Of a DNA stretch of 40,273 nt, positions 38,859 through 40,273 are shown one piece after another. Position 1 is the stretch's first letter. Each line of letters opens with the position of its first letter. The notes below the pieces were generated by a model. The model had not been told where the DNA came from, searched no databases, and was given only the letters and a program-made list of their open reading frames with translations. Made by a program: the position numbers and the translations under genes. Source of the DNA: a virus. Location: the IMG/VR virus record IMGVR_UViG_3300022752_000004, positions 1 to 40,273 of that record, one strand, 5' to 3'.

Positions 38859-40273
38859 TTAGATGAACTGTCTGTCTTTTTCTGCAAGGAGTTCATCTAT
38901 GTTGATGACCTTGCGCTTGCCTCGCTCAAAGCGGGACAAGAATGGATTCTTCATATGATGCGTTGTGTGAATACCTTGGTTGAGCCATTCACGCGCTTTA
39001 ATCTCACAGAACCAAAGAGCCATCACCATATCGGTCTTACCTTTAGTAGTAGGTGACCAAGTAATTAACTGCTCAATCAAAGACTTAATGTTCTCAGTTT
39101 GGTCAGATGGCAGGTGCATCAGGTTATCGCGATGATGCTTTCCATCAGGTTGCTTAGTACCAAACAAGGTGGACATAGAAGCCACACCAAAGCCTGCATC
39201 CCACTTGTTATTACCAGTGTGGTGCTCTCTTAGGATAGTTCCTTTGGATGCAAGGAACTGCCTAATTCCTTCATCTTGCGTGAGAAAGGATTGAAAGGCA
39301 TTACGCTCCACGACCCATTCCGCAGGTGTATATACGTTAGTCCAATCGGTAATGAGTTGCCTGATTTGTGCAGGCGTAGGACGCGTAATCTTGATAGCGT
39401 CAACAATGTAGCGCTTATGAGAGATCCGATCAACTGCATAACAAATCGCCGCTGTGTCTCCGACCATCGCTGGGTCAAGTCCACAAACAATACTGAAACC
39501 GTTGAGGTCTCTGGGATGACCTGGACTGCCAGGCACCAATCGACCTGCTTTTCGCATTCCATCGATGGAACCTTTCACGCAGACTGGATCAAAGATTGCA
39601 TCATCAGATATATCTTGCTGCTGATAAATCAAGGCCCACGTAGATGCGTCCATAGCCTGACGCTCGTTGTAAAGGTTGCGCCCATTCCATCTAGGCCACA
39701 AACCTTCTTCTGTCTTCTGCTCTTCAGGTTGACCATCAAATGGTTGGTCTGAGAAAGGCCAGAGAGTAACCCAGTTATCAGGGTTCTCATTAGGCTCTAG
39801 TAAAGCTGGCATAGCCAAATATGTCCACGGAACTAATCCACCAGGATAACGGTCTTGGCTTCGTAATTCCTTGTAAAGGTCAACGGCTGCAACGCGGGTA
39901 CCGATAACGATGAGCTTGCCTGTCGGATTGAGACGGCTTCGTACATCTTGGGTAAGCCACTTGATTTGTCGTTCAAAGTCATTTGCGTTGCTCAGTGTTA
40001 CAGCATCGTCAATAAGAATCATATCGGCACGCTTACCGTAAATCTGACCGCCGATACCAACTGCCTCGATATTCGGGTCCTTCTCAGATGACTCACGGAG
40101 TTCATCACCGAAGGTAACGCGGGTAGCCTGCCAGGAGGCTGTCTTGGATTTGAACCCAACCCCAGCGGCATATGCCTGCTGTAGTTCTTCGTACATTGGA
40201 TGCGTCAGTCGCTGCTTGATAGCATAAAGGAAGTCTGCGGCTAGACGCTGGGTTTGGGAAACTATGAGAACTC
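38859..40273 (-). CDS. terL: Terminase large subunit, main part
   Basis: The C-terminal 445 residues and the preceding part up to the contig end. Motifs: KRADMILIDDAVTLSN (Walker B-type, near 56-70 of this part), LIVIGTRV, then GLDPAMVGDTAAICYAV with the first nuclease Asp and VVERNAFQSFL as further nuclease-domain sequence. The ATPase pumps DNA into the head and the nuclease cuts it. The gene is joined to positions 1-544. First gene of the late operon. Confidence 0.92.
   Translation of the reverse strand, partial: VLIVSQTQRLAADFLYAIKQRLTHPMYEELQQAYAAGVGFKSKTASWQATRVTFGDELRESSEKDPNIEAVGIGGQIYGKRADMILIDDAVTLSNANDFERQIKWLTQDVRSRLNPTGKLIVIGTRVAAVDLYKELRSQDRYPGGLVPWTYLAMPALLEPNENPDNWVTLWPFSDQPFDGQPEEQKTEEGLWPRWNGRNLYNERQAMDASTWALIYQQQDISDDAIFDPVCVKGSIDGMRKAGRLVPGSPGHPRDLNGFSIVCGLDPAMVGDTAAICYAVDRISHKRYIVDAIKITRPTPAQIRQLITDWTNVYTPAEWVVERNAFQSFLTQDEGIRQFLASKGTILREHHTGNNKWDAGFGVASMSTLFGTKQPDGKHHRDNLMHLPSDQTENIKSLIEQLITWSPTTKGKTDMVMALWFCEIKAREWLNQGIHTTHHMKNPFLSRFERGKRKVINIDELLAEKDRQFI
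40175..40273. repeat. Terminal direct repeat, right copy
   Basis: Identical to positions 1-99; see the left copy. The overlap length of 99 is a common assembler k-mer size, which supports an artefactual overlap of a circular map. Confidence 0.95.

Overview
This window is a complete phage genome, not a piece of bacterial chromosome. The first 99 bases recur exactly as the last 99 (1-99 = 40175-40273), and the terminase gene reads straight through that junction. The contig is therefore circular or circularly permuted, with about 40,174 unique bases. It carries terminase, portal, scaffold, capsid, tail, fibre, endolysin and holin genes. I see no integrase, excisionase or recognisable repressor, so a lytic lifestyle is likely. 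A WhiB-family protein (known only from Actinobacteria and their phages) and a proteasome-beta-like peptidase point to an actinobacterial host. Moderate GC and a freshwater-phage style gene set would fit a small aquatic actinobacterium; that last step is inference.

Layout. (1) 545-1287: divergent non-coding hub with palindromes, an AT-rich block and three copies of a 12-mer containing the DnaA box TTATCCACA (about 1115-1185), a probable theta-type origin. (2) 1288-5756, plus strand: a compact, translationally coupled early/accessory cluster. It holds an amidoligase, a class II glutamine amidotransferase, several tiny Cys-rich zinc-binding proteins, a DUF3846-like protein and a membrane-anchored lytic transglycosylase. 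It ends at a long hairpin (5773-5827). (3) 5830-12653, minus strand: replication, nucleotide and regulation operon. Read in transcription order it encodes a proteasome-like Ntn hydrolase, a Cas4/RecB-type nuclease, WhiB, a RecA/DnaB-like ATPase, a resolvase-like nuclease, a split primase, a DUF1599 protein, a sigma-like HTH protein, a C5 cytosine methylase, a nuclease and an FmdB-type zinc ribbon. (4) 12654-13060: small hub with one plus-strand zinc-binding gene and a bidirectional terminator. (5) 13078 up to the junction and on to 544, minus strand: the late operon. It runs terminase, portal, very large internal proteins, scaffold, capsid, a run of tiny lysine-rich proteins, collagen-like protein, two glycosyltransferases, connector, fibres, large tail protein, endolysin and holin. 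The absence of tape-measure and sheath genes, with huge proteins between portal and scaffold, suggests a podovirus-like particle.

How it works together. The phage brings primase, helicase-like ATPase and nucleases but no DNA polymerase that I can see. With DnaA boxes at the divergent hub, this suggests host DnaA and host polymerase drive replication. Host transcription could be redirected through WhiB and the sigma-like protein.

The most unusual features are these. The octamer palindrome GTTTAAAC occurs 20 times between 917 and 6879 and, by eye, nowhere else. It spans coding and non-coding DNA on both transcription units, and at two places it forms the exact stop/start junction of adjacent genes. 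An amidoligase and glutamine-amidotransferase pair is embedded among Cys-rich mini-proteins with a structured, tRNA-like RNA candidate between them, and could be an undescribed amide-bond modification system. A collagen-like virion protein sits next to a GT25-family glycosyltransferase.
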